Of a stretch of 49,781 bases of DNA, positions 39,991 through 48,310 are shown piece after piece (the stretch's first letter is position 1; each line of letters opens with the position of its first letter). Position numbers and translations under genes: made by a program. The stretch covers positions 1,293,572 through 1,343,352 of the forward strand of contig NZ_JXDL01000001.1 in assembly GCF_001590795.1 (NCBI RefSeq), in the 5' to 3' direction. The notes under the pieces were generated by a model. That model ran no database searches and was not told where the DNA came from. It was given only the letters and a program-made list of their open reading frames with translations. This DNA comes from Bradyrhizobium sp. AT1 (lineage in GTDB: Bacteria > Pseudomonadota > Alphaproteobacteria > Rhizobiales > Xanthobacteraceae).

Positions 39991-41334
39991 ATGTTTCGCT
40001 CGCCGCTTTTCAGACAGATCGGCCGACGGCTCGCCCGCTTCGCAGCGGCCGAGCAAGGCAATATCGCCGTGATCTTCGCGATCGCGCTGGTCCCGGTTCT
40101 GAGCATGGTCGGTGCCGCGGTGGATTACAGCCGCGCCGTCCAGGCCCGCACGTCGATGCAGGCGGCCCTCGACTCCGCCGCCCTCATGCTCTCCAAGGAT
40201 CTATCGTCCGGCACCATCACCACGTCGCAGATCGGCACGAAAGCGCAGGCCTATTTCAACGCGCTGCATACCGGCACCACCCTGCCCTCGGTCAGCGTCG
40301 CCGCCACCTATACGGCGAGCACCAGCATGGGCTCCACGATCCAGCTCACCGGAACTGGCACCTACACGACCAGCTTCATGAAGATCGCCGGCTTTCCGAC
40401 GCTCGACATCGGCACCACGTCCACCAGCGCCTGGGGCAACGTGCGCATGCGCGTGGCCCTGGTCCTCGACAACACCGGCTCCATGGCGCAGGACGGCAAG
40501 ATGCCGGCGATGCAGACGGCCGCGAAGAACCTGGTCGATCAGCTCAGCACGCTCGCGAAGGCGGCCGGCGACGTCTACATCTCGATCGTTCCGTTCGCCA
40601 AGGACGTCAATGTCGGCGCCAGCAACTACAACAAGGACTGGATCGATTTCAGCGATTGGGATTCCGTCAACGGCAACTGGACCTGCGCCGCGGGCAACGA
40701 CTGGAACTGCAGCAAGTGGAAATGGGTGCCGGCCAACCACAACGGCTGGACCGGCTGCGTGGTCGATCGCGACCAGGACTACGACACCAAGAACACCACG
40801 CCGACGAGCGGCAATGTAGGGACCCTCTTCCCGGCCGAGCAGTATTCCTACTGCAACCCCGGCAGCTCGTCCTATCTGCAGCCGATCATGCCGCTGAGCT
40901 ATTATTGGAGCTCACTCAAGGGCCGCATCGACGCCATGAAGCCGACCGGAAACACCAACCAGGGCATTGGCCTCGCCTGGGGTTGGATGACGTTGTCGAC
41001 CGGCAATCCCATGAACGCGCCGGCCAAGGATCCGAACTACACCTACAAGGACGCGATCGTTCTGCTCTCCGACGGTCTGAACACGCAGAACCGCTGGTAC
41101 AGCAATGCTTCGCAGATCGACGCGCGACAGAAGAAGCTGTGCGACAACGCCAAGGCCGAGAACATCACGATCTACACGGTGCAGGTGAACACCGGCAGCG
41201 ATCCGACCTCGAGCGTGCTGCAATATTGCGCCAGCAGCACCGACAAATTCTATCTGGTCACGTCGGCGAGCCAGACCGTCTCCGTGTTCAAGGACATCGG
41301 CACCTCGCTGTCGAGGCTGCGCGTCGCGCGCTGA
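39991..41334 (+). CDS. TadE/TadG-like pilus protein with von Willebrand A domain
   Basis: The product has 447 residues from the ATG at 39991. The N-terminus RLARFAAAEQGNIAVIFAIA LVPVL is the TadE/G prepilin-like helix with its Glu-Gln-Gly-Asn start. YSRAVQARTSMQAALDSAAL follows. A vWA domain (about 150-440) opens MRVALVLDNTGSMAQDGKMP, with MIDAS D-x-T-x-S, and later DAIVLLSDGLN. A Trp/Asn/Cys-rich insert (about 220-300) may be disulfide-bonded. TadG proteins assist Flp/Tad pilus assembly in the envelope. No other tad or cpa genes are in the window, so this is an orphan. An intrinsic terminator follows. Confidence 0.88.
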   Translation: MFRSPLFRQIGRRLARFAAAEQGNIAVIFAIALVPVLSMVGAAVDYSRAVQARTSMQAALDSAALMLSKDLSSGTITTSQIGTKAQAYFNALHTGTTLPSVSVAATYTASTSMGSTIQLTGTGTYTTSFMKIAGFPTLDIGTTSTSAWGNVRMRVALVLDNTGSMAQDGKMPAMQTAAKNLVDQLSTLAKAAGDVYISIVPFAKDVNVGASNYNKDWIDFSDWDSVNGNWTCAAGNDWNCSKWKWVPANHNGWTGCVVDRDQDYDTKNTTPTSGNVGTLFPAEQYSYCNPGSSSYLQPIMPLSYYWSSLKGRIDAMKPTGNTNQGIGLAWGWMTLSTGNPMNAPAKDPNYTYKDAIVLLSDGLNTQNRWYSNASQIDARQKKLCDNAKAENITIYTVQVNTGSDPTSSVLQYCASSTDKFYLVTSASQTVSVFKDIGTSLSRLRVAR

Positions 41335-41370
41335 GGGAACGACCGCACGCAAACAAACCGCACGCAAACA

Positions 41371-41399
41371 AAAAGCCCGGCTGGTTCAGCCGGGCTTTT
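41371..41399. terminator. Bidirectional intrinsic terminator
   Basis: GCCCGGCTG (41375-41383), GTT, CAGCCGGGC (41387-41395), flanked by AAAA and TTTT. It lies between the convergent TadG-like and phasin genes and can serve both. Confidence 0.92.
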
Positions 41400-41423
41400 C
41401 GATTCCAGGAAGTCCTGAATGGA

Positions 41424-41762
41424 TTACTGGGCGGCCGGGGTGAACTTCGACACGATGGTCTCGACCGGCTTGAACGCCTGCTTGGCGAGGTCGCTGTAGA
41501 GGCCGGCGATCTTCTGCGATTCCGCAACGAAGGTCTCGTAGGCGGAACGGGCGAAGTCGGTCTGCGCTTCCATAGCCTTGTCCAGCGACTTCACGCCGGA
41601 AAGCTTCTCGACGAAGGACTTGGTGTCTTCGAACGACTTCTTCGTATAGTCGCCATAGGCGCTGGCGATCGCCTGGATGCCGTGCTGCACCGAGGTCGCG
41701 GAGGCGACGTACTGCTCGAAGTGCTCTTTCCCGTAGTTCTGAAAGTCTTCAACCTTGAACAT
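41424..41762 (-). CDS. Phasin family protein
   Basis: The product has 112 residues from the ATG at 41762, with AAGGA about 7 bases upstream. It is all-helical and amphipathic: MFKVEDFQNYGKEHFEQYVA, SATSVQHGIQAIASAYGDYT, KKSFEDTKSFVEKLSGVKSL, YETFVAESQKIAGLYSDLAK. This is the phasin pattern. Phasins coat polyhydroxyalkanoate granules and control their size and number. Two palindromic sites at 41826-41869 directly upstream look like binding sites for the PHA-responsive repressor PhaR, so expression should follow granule formation. Confidence 0.9.
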   Translation of the reverse strand: MFKVEDFQNYGKEHFEQYVASATSVQHGIQAIASAYGDYTKKSFEDTKSFVEKLSGVKSLDKAMEAQTDFARSAYETFVAESQKIAGLYSDLAKQAFKPVETIVSKFTPAAQ

Positions 41763-41822
41763 TTCGGAATCCTTTTCCCTGGCTCTCGTCGGGAAGCCCC
41801 GGCTCCCTGACTCTGCCCACAA

Positions 41823-41870
41823 TTAGTGCAACGCACAAAAAAGTCAAGAATCTTTGTGCGACGCACAAAA
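41823..41870. promoter_or_regulatory. Two PhaR-like operator sites upstream of the phasin gene
   Basis: TTTGTGC-GAC-GCACAAA (41853-41869) is a perfect palindrome. A second copy, GTGC-AAC-GCAC with AA on its right (41826-41836), lies with its centre exactly 30 bases away, three helical turns. Both carry TGC-N3-GCA, similar to the CTGC-N3-GCAG type sites of PhaR in Paracoccus and Rhodobacter. They lie 60 to 110 bases before the phasin ATG. The remaining 280 bases up to the D,D-carboxypeptidase gene show no other feature. Confidence 0.6.
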
Positions 41871-42150
41871 ATAGACTGAATTCGTGGAGATTCCCGGGGT
41901 TTCCCGCAATAGTTCCTTAAGCTTTTGGAAACCCCGGCCCCCTACCCTGATTCCCTGGACGTGTTCAGCTTTCGCAAGCGGTCAAAAGCCGTTTGAGAAC
42001 ATCACCTTAGCCAGAATAGCGGCTTAGGCCAAACGTCCCCCGCGGCGAACACCAGCGGAGGGACAGCCTGAGCAGGTAATGATCCCGGTCCATTGGGCAC
42101 AATTTCGCCTCACGAGCCGGTGATCAGTTGAGAAACGGGGACGGGGTTCC

Positions 42151-43974
42151 ATGCTTCGTAAAAACTTGTCTTCCTCGCGCTTGGCGCGGGTTGGCGTTTT
42201 CGGGCTTCTGACGGTCACCACCGCAGTCATCTTCACCACCGATGCCGCCGAGGCCCGGCGCCATCGGCGCCACTACGCGCACCACCGGGTGCAGCGCGAT
42301 GTGTCCGAGAGCTCCAGCCCGAAATTCGCGTCGATCATTGTCGACGGCAATTCGGGCGCCGTGCTGCAGGCAACGAGCCCCGACGGGATCCGCCATCCCG
42401 CCTCGCTGACCAAGATCATGACGCTCTATCTGCTGTTCGAGCGTCTCGAGTCCGGCAAGATGAAGCTCGACACCGAGATGCCGGTGTCCCAGCACGCTGC
42501 CGACCAGGACCCCACCAAGCTGAACCTGCGTGCCGGCCAGACCATCCGTGTCGAGGATGCGATCAAGGGTCTCGTCACCCGCTCCGCCAACGACGCCGCC
42601 GTGGTGATCGCGGAAGCAATCGCCGGCGACGAGGACGACTTCGCGCAGATGATGACGCGCAAGGCCCGCGCGCTCGGCATGTCCAAGACCGTCTACCGCA
42701 ACGCCAACGGCCTTCCCAACGACGAGCAGGTCACGACCGCGCGCGACCAGGCCACGCTCGGCCGCGCCATCCAGGAGCGCTTCCCGCGCTACTATCGCTA
42801 TTTCGCGACCTCCACGTTCAACTGGCGCGGACAGTCGATCCGCAATCACAATCACCTGCTCGGCAGCGTCGAGGGCGTGGACGGCATCAAGACCGGCTAC
42901 ACCCGCGCCTCCGGCTTCAACCTCGTCACCTCGATGCGCCGCGGCAACCGCCATTTGATCGGCGTCGTGCTCGGCGGCCGCAGCGGCGGCTCGCGCGATG
43001 CCATCATGCGCAACCTGCTCGCCGAGAATCTCGAGAAGGGCTCGACCGCCCACACCGTCGTCGCGGTCACCGAGCGTAACGGCGCTGACGCCAATATCGA
43101 GGTCGCCGACGCATCGGATGCTCCGGTCCGGCCCGCTGCGCCGGTTCAGGCCGCTGCCCCCGCCCCCGAACCCGCCCAATCACGTCTCGCTGCGCGCCTG
43201 TCGACGCTGGCAGCTGCGACGGCGGCGGTGCCGCCGGCCCCGCCCAAACCCGAGGTTCGGGCGACGGAATCCAAGATCGAGCCGGCGCCGCTCACCAACG
43301 GCGTGATCTCGAGCCAGCCGCTCTCCATCATCCCCGGCTCGTCCGAGCCGATGAAGCCGGTTCGGGTCAAGACGGTTCAGGTCAAGGCCGGTGCCGTGAA
43401 GGTCGCCTCCGCCTCCCCCACCCAGGTCGCCCCGCCGGTCACCAATGCGATTGCGTCCCGATCCGACGTCGCGGAAACCTCCGGCGCCGTCGTCGCCCGC
43501 GCCGATCTCATCAACAAGCCCGAAATCGTCAGCCAGCCGGAAACGCCGAAGGCCGAGATGGCCCGCGCCGAGATGCCGCGGCAGCCGGCGGGCTTCGGCA
43601 CCGGGAACGGGATCCTCGGGGTGCTGCCGGCCGCAACGGCCGCCGCGCCCGCTCCGGCCGCTCCGAAGCTTGCCTCCGCCGATCCGACGCCGATCCAGAT
43701 GAGCGCCACCACCAAGCCGGTCGTCACCCACAGCGGCTGGATCGTCCAGGTTGGCGCGCTCGAGAGCGAGAACGAAGCCCAGCAGCGTATCGACGCCGCG
43801 CGCAGCTCGGCCCGCGGCCTGCTCAGCAAGGCTGATCCGTTCACCGAAGTCGTCGCCAAGGACAATCGCAAGCTCTACCGCGCCCGCTTCGCCGGCCTCG
43901 AGCGCGACCAGGCGGAAGCTGTCTGCCGCACCCTGAAGCGCGCCGAGATCTCCTGCATCACCGTCCGCAACTGA
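42151..43974 (+). CDS. D-alanyl-D-alanine carboxypeptidase with C-terminal SPOR domain
   Basis: The product has 607 residues. A signal peptide (ARVGVFGLLTVTTAVIFTTD) is followed by an Arg/His-rich stretch. The serine peptidase S11 domain (about 50-290) carries SLTK (Ser-x-x-Lys), TRSANDAA (Ser-x-Asn) and GIKTGYTRASGFN (Lys-Thr-Gly). A long Pro/Ala/Val linker (about 310-520) leads to a SPOR domain (about 525-607: SGWIVQVGALESENEAQQRI ... ISCITVRN). The enzyme trims the terminal D-Ala of peptidoglycan pentapeptides. The SPOR domain should bring it to septal, denuded glycan. It is about 200 residues longer than PBP5 of E. coli. An intrinsic terminator follows. Confidence 0.95.
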   Translation: MLRKNLSSSRLARVGVFGLLTVTTAVIFTTDAAEARRHRRHYAHHRVQRDVSESSSPKFASIIVDGNSGAVLQATSPDGIRHPASLTKIMTLYLLFERLESGKMKLDTEMPVSQHAADQDPTKLNLRAGQTIRVEDAIKGLVTRSANDAAVVIAEAIAGDEDDFAQMMTRKARALGMSKTVYRNANGLPNDEQVTTARDQATLGRAIQERFPRYYRYFATSTFNWRGQSIRNHNHLLGSVEGVDGIKTGYTRASGFNLVTSMRRGNRHLIGVVLGGRSGGSRDAIMRNLLAENLEKGSTAHTVVAVTERNGADANIEVADASDAPVRPAAPVQAAAPAPEPAQSRLAARLSTLAAATAAVPPAPPKPEVRATESKIEPAPLTNGVISSQPLSIIPGSSEPMKPVRVKTVQVKAGAVKVASASPTQVAPPVTNAIASRSDVAETSGAVVARADLINKPEIVSQPETPKAEMARAEMPRQPAGFGTGNGILGVLPAATAAAPAPAAPKLASADPTPIQMSATTKPVVTHSGWIVQVGALESENEAQQRIDAARSSARGLLSKADPFTEVVAKDNRKLYRARFAGLERDQAEAVCRTLKRAEISCITVRN

Positions 43975-43997
43975 TCTCCCACACCGTTCCAGACCAA

Positions 43998-44029
43998 ATG
44001 CCCGCGCCCTGCGCGGGCATTTTCGTTTT
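43998..44029 (+). terminator. Intrinsic terminator of the D,D-carboxypeptidase gene
   Basis: ATGCCCGCGC (43998-44007), CCT, GCGCGGGCAT (44011-44020), then TTTCGTTTT. It lies 24 bases after the stop codon. Confidence 0.92.
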
Positions 44030-44211
44030 GGGGATGTATTGATGCGAGCACAGTCTCGACAAGGCTGTTCCGCGACAACCTCTCGTCAAGAATTTACGGT
44101 TAAAACTTTGCCCAAGGGATCGACCACGCCGACAATGGCGGGCATCGGGGCGACGGCAAACGGAGCAAGCGGAGCTCACACGGTACGGGCGTTTGTGGCG
44201 TGGTGCCGGAG

Positions 44212-44937
44212 TTAGCCGTTATGCGTACGAAGCAGAGTATCCTTGGCCTCGTTTACACGGGCAGCGAGGTAGTTCGAGCCCCCCTGGTCGGGATGGAGTT
44301 TCTTCATCAGGGATTTGTGCGCCCGGCTGATGTCGTCACGCCCCGCCCCCGGCTGCAGGCCAAGGATCTGATAGGCCTCCTCCGCCGTCATTTTGCCGCT
44401 CGCCGCCGGGCGGCGCTGCCCCCCTGCCGCATCGCCCTGCGCGTTCTGACGCCAAGCGGGAAACCGGCGGTCCAAATAGCTTTCAAGTAAGGCGACGCTC
44501 TCGGCATCGAAGGTCGGGACCATCGCCAGCAGGCTCGGAAGGTCGAACTCGCCGAGATCGCGCCCGGCGTGCGGCCCGGCGACGATCTGTCCGCCGAGTT
44601 GGCCGGTGTCGTGATCGAGCCGCATATCCAGAAATTGCGAGCGCACGCGCGAGGTCTGTCCCGACGCCGGCGCGGCACCGCCGCCGAACAGGCCGCCGAG
44701 ATTACCGAATCCGGCGTTGGCCAGCGGCGTCCAGCCCAGCAGCCCGGCGCCGAAAAACCCGAGCGGGATCGCCACCACCAGCTCGCCCCGCAGTCCCGTG
44801 AATGCCGCGACCGCCAGCGCCAGCACGCCGCCACCAAATCTGATGGCGCGTGCCAGCGCCGCCGGGTTGGCGGCGCGGAACATCTGGAGCAGCAGGTAAA
44901 GCGTGATAACAGCGACGGCGCCGGCGATCAGGGTCAT
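44212..44937 (-). CDS. Membrane-anchored J-domain protein
   Basis: The product has 241 residues. Two or three hydrophobic helices occupy the first 75 residues (MTLIAGAVAVITLYLLLQMF, then VVAIPLGFFGAGLLGWTPL). A cytoplasmic region (about 85-165) includes SQFLDMRLDHDTGQLGGQIV and FDAESVALLESYLDRRFPAW. The C-terminus is a J domain: MTAEEAYQILGLQPGAGRDD, then KSLMKKLHPDQGGSNYLAAR with the HPD motif. Its layout of membrane helices first and J domain last resembles Tim14/Pam18-like and DjlC-type proteins. It would recruit DnaK to the inner membrane. It follows the vWA gene by 70 bases. Confidence 0.88.
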   Translation of the reverse strand: MTLIAGAVAVITLYLLLQMFRAANPAALARAIRFGGGVLALAVAAFTGLRGELVVAIPLGFFGAGLLGWTPLANAGFGNLGGLFGGGAAPASGQTSRVRSQFLDMRLDHDTGQLGGQIVAGPHAGRDLGEFDLPSLLAMVPTFDAESVALLESYLDRRFPAWRQNAQGDAAGGQRRPAASGKMTAEEAYQILGLQPGAGRDDISRAHKSLMKKLHPDQGGSNYLAARVNEAKDTLLRTHNG

Positions 44938-45007
44938 ATCGGGAATATAGTCGCCATCGCGGCAAAATGCATGGCATACGCCGTCACGCGCCAGAACGGC
45001 CTGAGCG

Positions 45008-45757
45008 CTACTTCATCTGGCCGATCAGCTTGGCCGCCCCGCTCGCAGTCTTCGCCAGTTTCAACAAGGCCTCGCGACCGCCGGCGGCATAGGCGGCTGC
45101 TGCCCGCAGCAACTCGCGCAACTGCGCCGCCGCGCCCGGATCGAACCGGCACCAGGCACCGCCGGTCAGGCGCGCGATCTCGCGAAAGGCCTGTTCGGCG
45201 ACGGCGTCATGACCTTCCTGAAACACGAACACGGGGACCTTGAGCATGCCGAGCTCGCCGGCCTTGACGCAGAGCTCGTCGACCTTCTCCTCCATGGCAT
45301 CGCCGACGAAGACGACGGCGCGCACGCCCGACGCGACCGCTTCGCGCCGCGCCTCGCTCAGCACCTTGCCGATCTGGGTGTCCCCGCCCCGGCAATCGAT
45401 CCTGCTCATCAACGCCGCCAGCCTGGTGCTGTCGGAGATCCACCCGGTGGCGCGGCACTCGTTCAGGCCGCGATAATAGACCAGCCGGATATCGAGACTG
45501 CCGAGGGCCGCGGTCTCGCGAAACATGTCGGCCTGAAGCGCGCAGGCCATGTCCCAGGTGGGCTGCCGGCTCATCGTGGCGTCCAATGCGAAGATCAGCC
45601 GCCCCTTCGCGCCCGGCGCATGGGGTGACAGCGCCCGCGCCTTGGCGACGAAAGCGGCAATGTCCTCCGCGGTCGACGTTCCCGTCTGCGGGACCGCGCC
45701 GCCTGCTTGCGCCGAGACGGCATCGCCGCCGCGCGGCTTGATGGGTTGGCCCGACAT
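45008..45757 (-). CDS. von Willebrand A-like domain protein
   Basis: The product has 249 residues with no signal peptide, so it is probably cytoplasmic. After a low-complexity N-terminus, GRLIFALDATMSRQPTWDMA is the first strand and MIDAS loop, with D-x-T-x-S instead of D-x-S-x-S. RLVYYRGLNECRATGWISDS, DCRGGDTQIGKVLSEARREA and AVVFVGDAMEEKVDELC complete the Rossmann-like fold. It lies 70 bases upstream of a membrane J-protein gene in the same direction, and I believe the pair recurs in related genomes. Metal-dependent protein binding connected with DnaK chaperone work is a possible role. Confidence 0.82.
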   Translation of the reverse strand: MSGQPIKPRGGDAVSAQAGGAVPQTGTSTAEDIAAFVAKARALSPHAPGAKGRLIFALDATMSRQPTWDMACALQADMFRETAALGSLDIRLVYYRGLNECRATGWISDSTRLAALMSRIDCRGGDTQIGKVLSEARREAVASGVRAVVFVGDAMEEKVDELCVKAGELGMLKVPVFVFQEGHDAVAEQAFREIARLTGGAWCRFDPGAAAQLRELLRAAAAYAAGGREALLKLAKTASGAAKLIGQMK

Positions 45758-45900
45758 CCCTTGACCCTGCGTAAGCAGCTAATGTGGTCAGCGCGGACAG
45801 CCCGGTCAATGTGCAAAGCCTCCGCGGGCGGAGGCCGGCGGAGGCTTTGGAAATCAGTCCAATCGGTGAGCGCGTCGGCTCTCGATGTCGGCTCTTGGTG

Positions 45901-46761
45901 TCAGCTCTTGGCAGGCGACATCAGCGCGACCGGGCCGGGTTCGAGGATGTTGGGCGGCGACGATTGCGTGTCGACCGGCGCGATCTCGCTGTCAGTCGCG
46001 CTCAGGAATTTATCCAGCATGCTCTGGATCGAGCTCTTGGCGACATCCGGACCGGTGTCACGCATGTCGTTGTGCTGAAATTCGGTCTTCACGACCTGGA
46101 TGCCCGCCTTCTCGCATTCCTCGTCGGTCGGGATTACGCCTGAATCAGGCTTGAACTGCGGATCCTGCGAGCGGAACGACAGGATCTTGAACTTGCCGGC
46201 GGTGACGAAGGGCACGCGCAGATTGTCGAGCGTGACGACCTTCTTGACCTCATCCGGATATTGCTTGGCGAAATACATCGTGATGTCGCCGCCCATGGAG
46301 TGGCCGACCATCGTCACCTTGGCGTAGTCGGCGTTGGGCTGAACCTTCTTCATCTCCTGCATGGCGAGATGGATGTTGGCAACGCCGCGCAGGATCTGCG
46401 GCAGCCGGCCGACATAGAGCTCGCCGGGCTTGGTGACCATCGGAGGATCGGTCGGCAGATCGTGCTGCGGGCTCACGACCATGTAGCCGCGCGCAGCGAA
46501 GATGTTGGCGAGGAAACCGTACTCGGTGTTCTTGACGGTGTTGCCGTGATTGATCACTGCGACCGGCAGCGTGATCATCCCGGCATTGGCCTGCATTTCC
46601 TTGTCACGGCGCACCGCGATCTGGACGGGGACCGGACGGTTGTCGCGCGAGGCATCGTAGAATGTGATGGTCTCGTGCTTGATCGCCCACTTGCTCGCCG
46701 TGAAATAGGCGATGCCGCAGAGGGCACTGACCGAAACCAGAACGGCAATTCCACGCTTCAT
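45901..46761 (-). CDS. Alpha/beta hydrolase, periplasmic or membrane-anchored
   Basis: The product has 286 residues. The N-terminus GIAVLVSVSALCGIAYFTAS is a signal anchor or uncleaved signal peptide. PVAVINHGNTVKNTEYGFLA supplies an oxyanion-type HG, and KVTMVGHSMGGDITMYFAKQ carries the nucleophile elbow G-x-S-x-G. The acid and His are likely in the segments around PDEVKKVVTLDN and EFQHNDMRD. The substrate is unknown; esterase or lipase-like activity is expected. An EcfG-type promoter match lies about 270 bases upstream, so the gene may belong to the general stress response. Confidence 0.85.
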   Translation of the reverse strand: MKRGIAVLVSVSALCGIAYFTASKWAIKHETITFYDASRDNRPVPVQIAVRRDKEMQANAGMITLPVAVINHGNTVKNTEYGFLANIFAARGYMVVSPQHDLPTDPPMVTKPGELYVGRLPQILRGVANIHLAMQEMKKVQPNADYAKVTMVGHSMGGDITMYFAKQYPDEVKKVVTLDNLRVPFVTAGKFKILSFRSQDPQFKPDSGVIPTDEECEKAGIQVVKTEFQHNDMRDTGPDVAKSSIQSMLDKFLSATDSEIAPVDTQSSPPNILEPGPVALMSPAKS

Positions 46762-47101
46762 TTTCGTCCTCAGCCTCAGGCTCTTGCGGCCTGAATCCCT
46801 GTTGAAAATCGTGTTCTTCCGAGGCTCTTCGTCCCCTGGTCGCCTATTCGCTAATATATGTCACAGGCGCGTGACAGGAAGGCCAAATATTGTGAACCGG
46901 CAGCCCTTTCATTGTGCGCCGCACACGTTTTCTGTGCATCCTCTTCTTCCACGGCTACGCCAGGATGCAGCTCACCATCGGACGCAACCGGTCTCGATCG
47001 GGTTCAATTTCGCGGTAAACGCAAGGTGAAAACGGCCGAACGCGGCCGGGGTTCCCGCAGGAACCGGCAGGCGGATCGATCGAAAGTAGCTTTGTACCGC
47101 C
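46762..47101. other. Gap upstream of the alpha/beta hydrolase
   Basis: These 340 bases carry no gene that I can support. They contain the EcfG-like promoter on the minus strand (47031-47055) and an AT-rich CGCTAATATATGTCACAG segment (about 46850-46867) closer to the hydrolase start. An imperfect GCCGG...CCGGC hairpin occurs near 47045-47067. Confidence 0.45.
47031..47055 (-). promoter_or_regulatory. EcfG (general stress sigma factor) promoter match
   Basis: On the minus strand GGAAC (47055-47051), 16 bases, then CGTT (47034-47031) matches exactly the GGAAC-N16/17-CGTT consensus known for EcfG in Bradyrhizobium and relatives. It points at the alpha/beta hydrolase gene. About one such match is expected by chance in 50 kb, so the evidence is moderate. 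Confidence 0.4.
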
Positions 47102-48025
47102 TCAGGCGCCCAAGATGTCGTGGACTTCGAGCGGCTTGTCGATCTGGTTGAACCACTCGGCCCGGTTGGCGGCGCGGCGGCGCCCGCGTTCGTCGAGCGG
47201 CAGCTTGAGCTGGCGAAGCAGGCTCGTCACCTCTTCCCGTGCGGTGAGATGGCCGAGATTGGGCCGCATGCCGAGGGTAGCCTCGTCGATCTCGTCCAGC
47301 GCGGTCAGGCCGCGCGGGAAAAATTCGCGATAGACGACGCGTTCGGCGAAGCCGTCGACGTAGCGGAAGCCGAGCCGCAGCGACAGATCCTTCAGCCCCT
47401 CGGCGACCAGCTGCTTGTTGCGGGAGCCGAGCATCGACAGGCGGTTGCGCACCACGATCCAGTCGGTGGTCGAACCGTCGAGCTGGCGGCGCTTGCGGCG
47501 AACGTCGCGCACCATCTCGGCATAGTGGCTCTCGCCGGTCACCGCGTAGCTCGCGGGATCGACGGTGCCGAGGACGTCGAAATCGAGGAAGCTGTCGTTG
47601 ATCGGCGTCACCAGCGTGTCGGCCATCGAGTGCGCGAGGCGCATCAGGTAGCTGTCGGTGCCCGGCGTATCGATCACGATGAAGTCGAAGCTGCTCTCGA
47701 CGGCCGAGACCGCCTCCATGAATTGCTGGAACTCGGAATTCTCGTTCTCGGCGATCTGCATGGTCTCGCCGAGCTTGATGCAGCGATGCACCGGCAGTTC
47801 GAGGTCGAGCTTGGTGCGGCGCGCCCAGGCGGAACGATTGCTGATGTAGTGGGTGAAGCTCTGCTGGCGGCAGTCGAGATCGATGGTGGCGACGCGCTGG
47901 CCGGCCTTCAGGAGCGCAACCGCGATGTGCAGGGCCGTGGTCGATTTACCGGAGCCGCCCTTCTCGTTGCCGAGCACGACCACATGCGCCGAGCCGGATT
48001 GGCCTTGGCTAGCCTGCACAAGCAT
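47102..48025 (-). CDS. mipZ: MipZ-type ParA family ATPase, division-site regulator
   Basis: The product has 307 residues from the ATG at 48025, which has GAGG about 8 bases upstream; an in-frame GTG at 48040 is less likely. The deviant Walker A is NEKGGSGKSTTALHIAVALL. TIDLDCRQQSFTHYISNR and FDFIVIDTPGTDSYLMRLAH are the switch regions, and FRYVDGFAERVVYREFFPRG and TLGMRPNLGHLTAREEVTSL are typical of MipZ. MipZ binds ParB at chromosome ends, forms a polar gradient and keeps FtsZ at midcell. The gene stands alone, diverging from panC. Confidence 0.92.
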   Translation of the reverse strand: MLVQASQGQSGSAHVVVLGNEKGGSGKSTTALHIAVALLKAGQRVATIDLDCRQQSFTHYISNRSAWARRTKLDLELPVHRCIKLGETMQIAENENSEFQQFMEAVSAVESSFDFIVIDTPGTDSYLMRLAHSMADTLVTPINDSFLDFDVLGTVDPASYAVTGESHYAEMVRDVRRKRRQLDGSTTDWIVVRNRLSMLGSRNKQLVAEGLKDLSLRLGFRYVDGFAERVVYREFFPRGLTALDEIDEATLGMRPNLGHLTAREEVTSLLRQLKLPLDERGRRRAANRAEWFNQIDKPLEVHDILGA

Positions 48026-48115
48026 GGCGATCCTCAACACCCCTGATGAATATCTTCGAGTTGGCCGCGTCTGCGGTCAAGTGAAATGCGTGACAGGTCA
48101 TACAAATCGTACTGC

Positions 48116-48137
48116 GCCATTCTTCATCATGAATGGC
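48116..48137. promoter_or_regulatory. Dyad in the mipZ-panC divergent region
   Basis: GCCATTC (48116-48122) and GAATGGC (48131-48137) are perfect 7-bp arms around TTCATCAT. It lies 91 bases before the mipZ start and 174 before the panC start, within a 285-base gap that shows no gene. Confidence 0.35.
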
Positions 48138-48310
48138 AGTGCCAATCTTCGTCTGTGATCCAGCCCACAATGTCGCGATGTCGTGTGCGGTCTTGCGCGA
48201 GATGCTGTGCCGCATCCGGGTGCATGGCGTCCACGATCGCTGCTTGTTAAGGTTAGCCGCCCCGGGCGCCGGATCACGCCGCGCCGATTCCAACAACCTG
48301 TCGAGTCCTG

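Noticed and set aside
44042..44215. 57-codon plus-strand open frame with a GGGG-type site after the carboxypeptidase terminator
   Set aside because: Third positions are AT-rich, unlike real genes here, the product has no recognisable pattern, and it overlaps the end of the J-protein gene.
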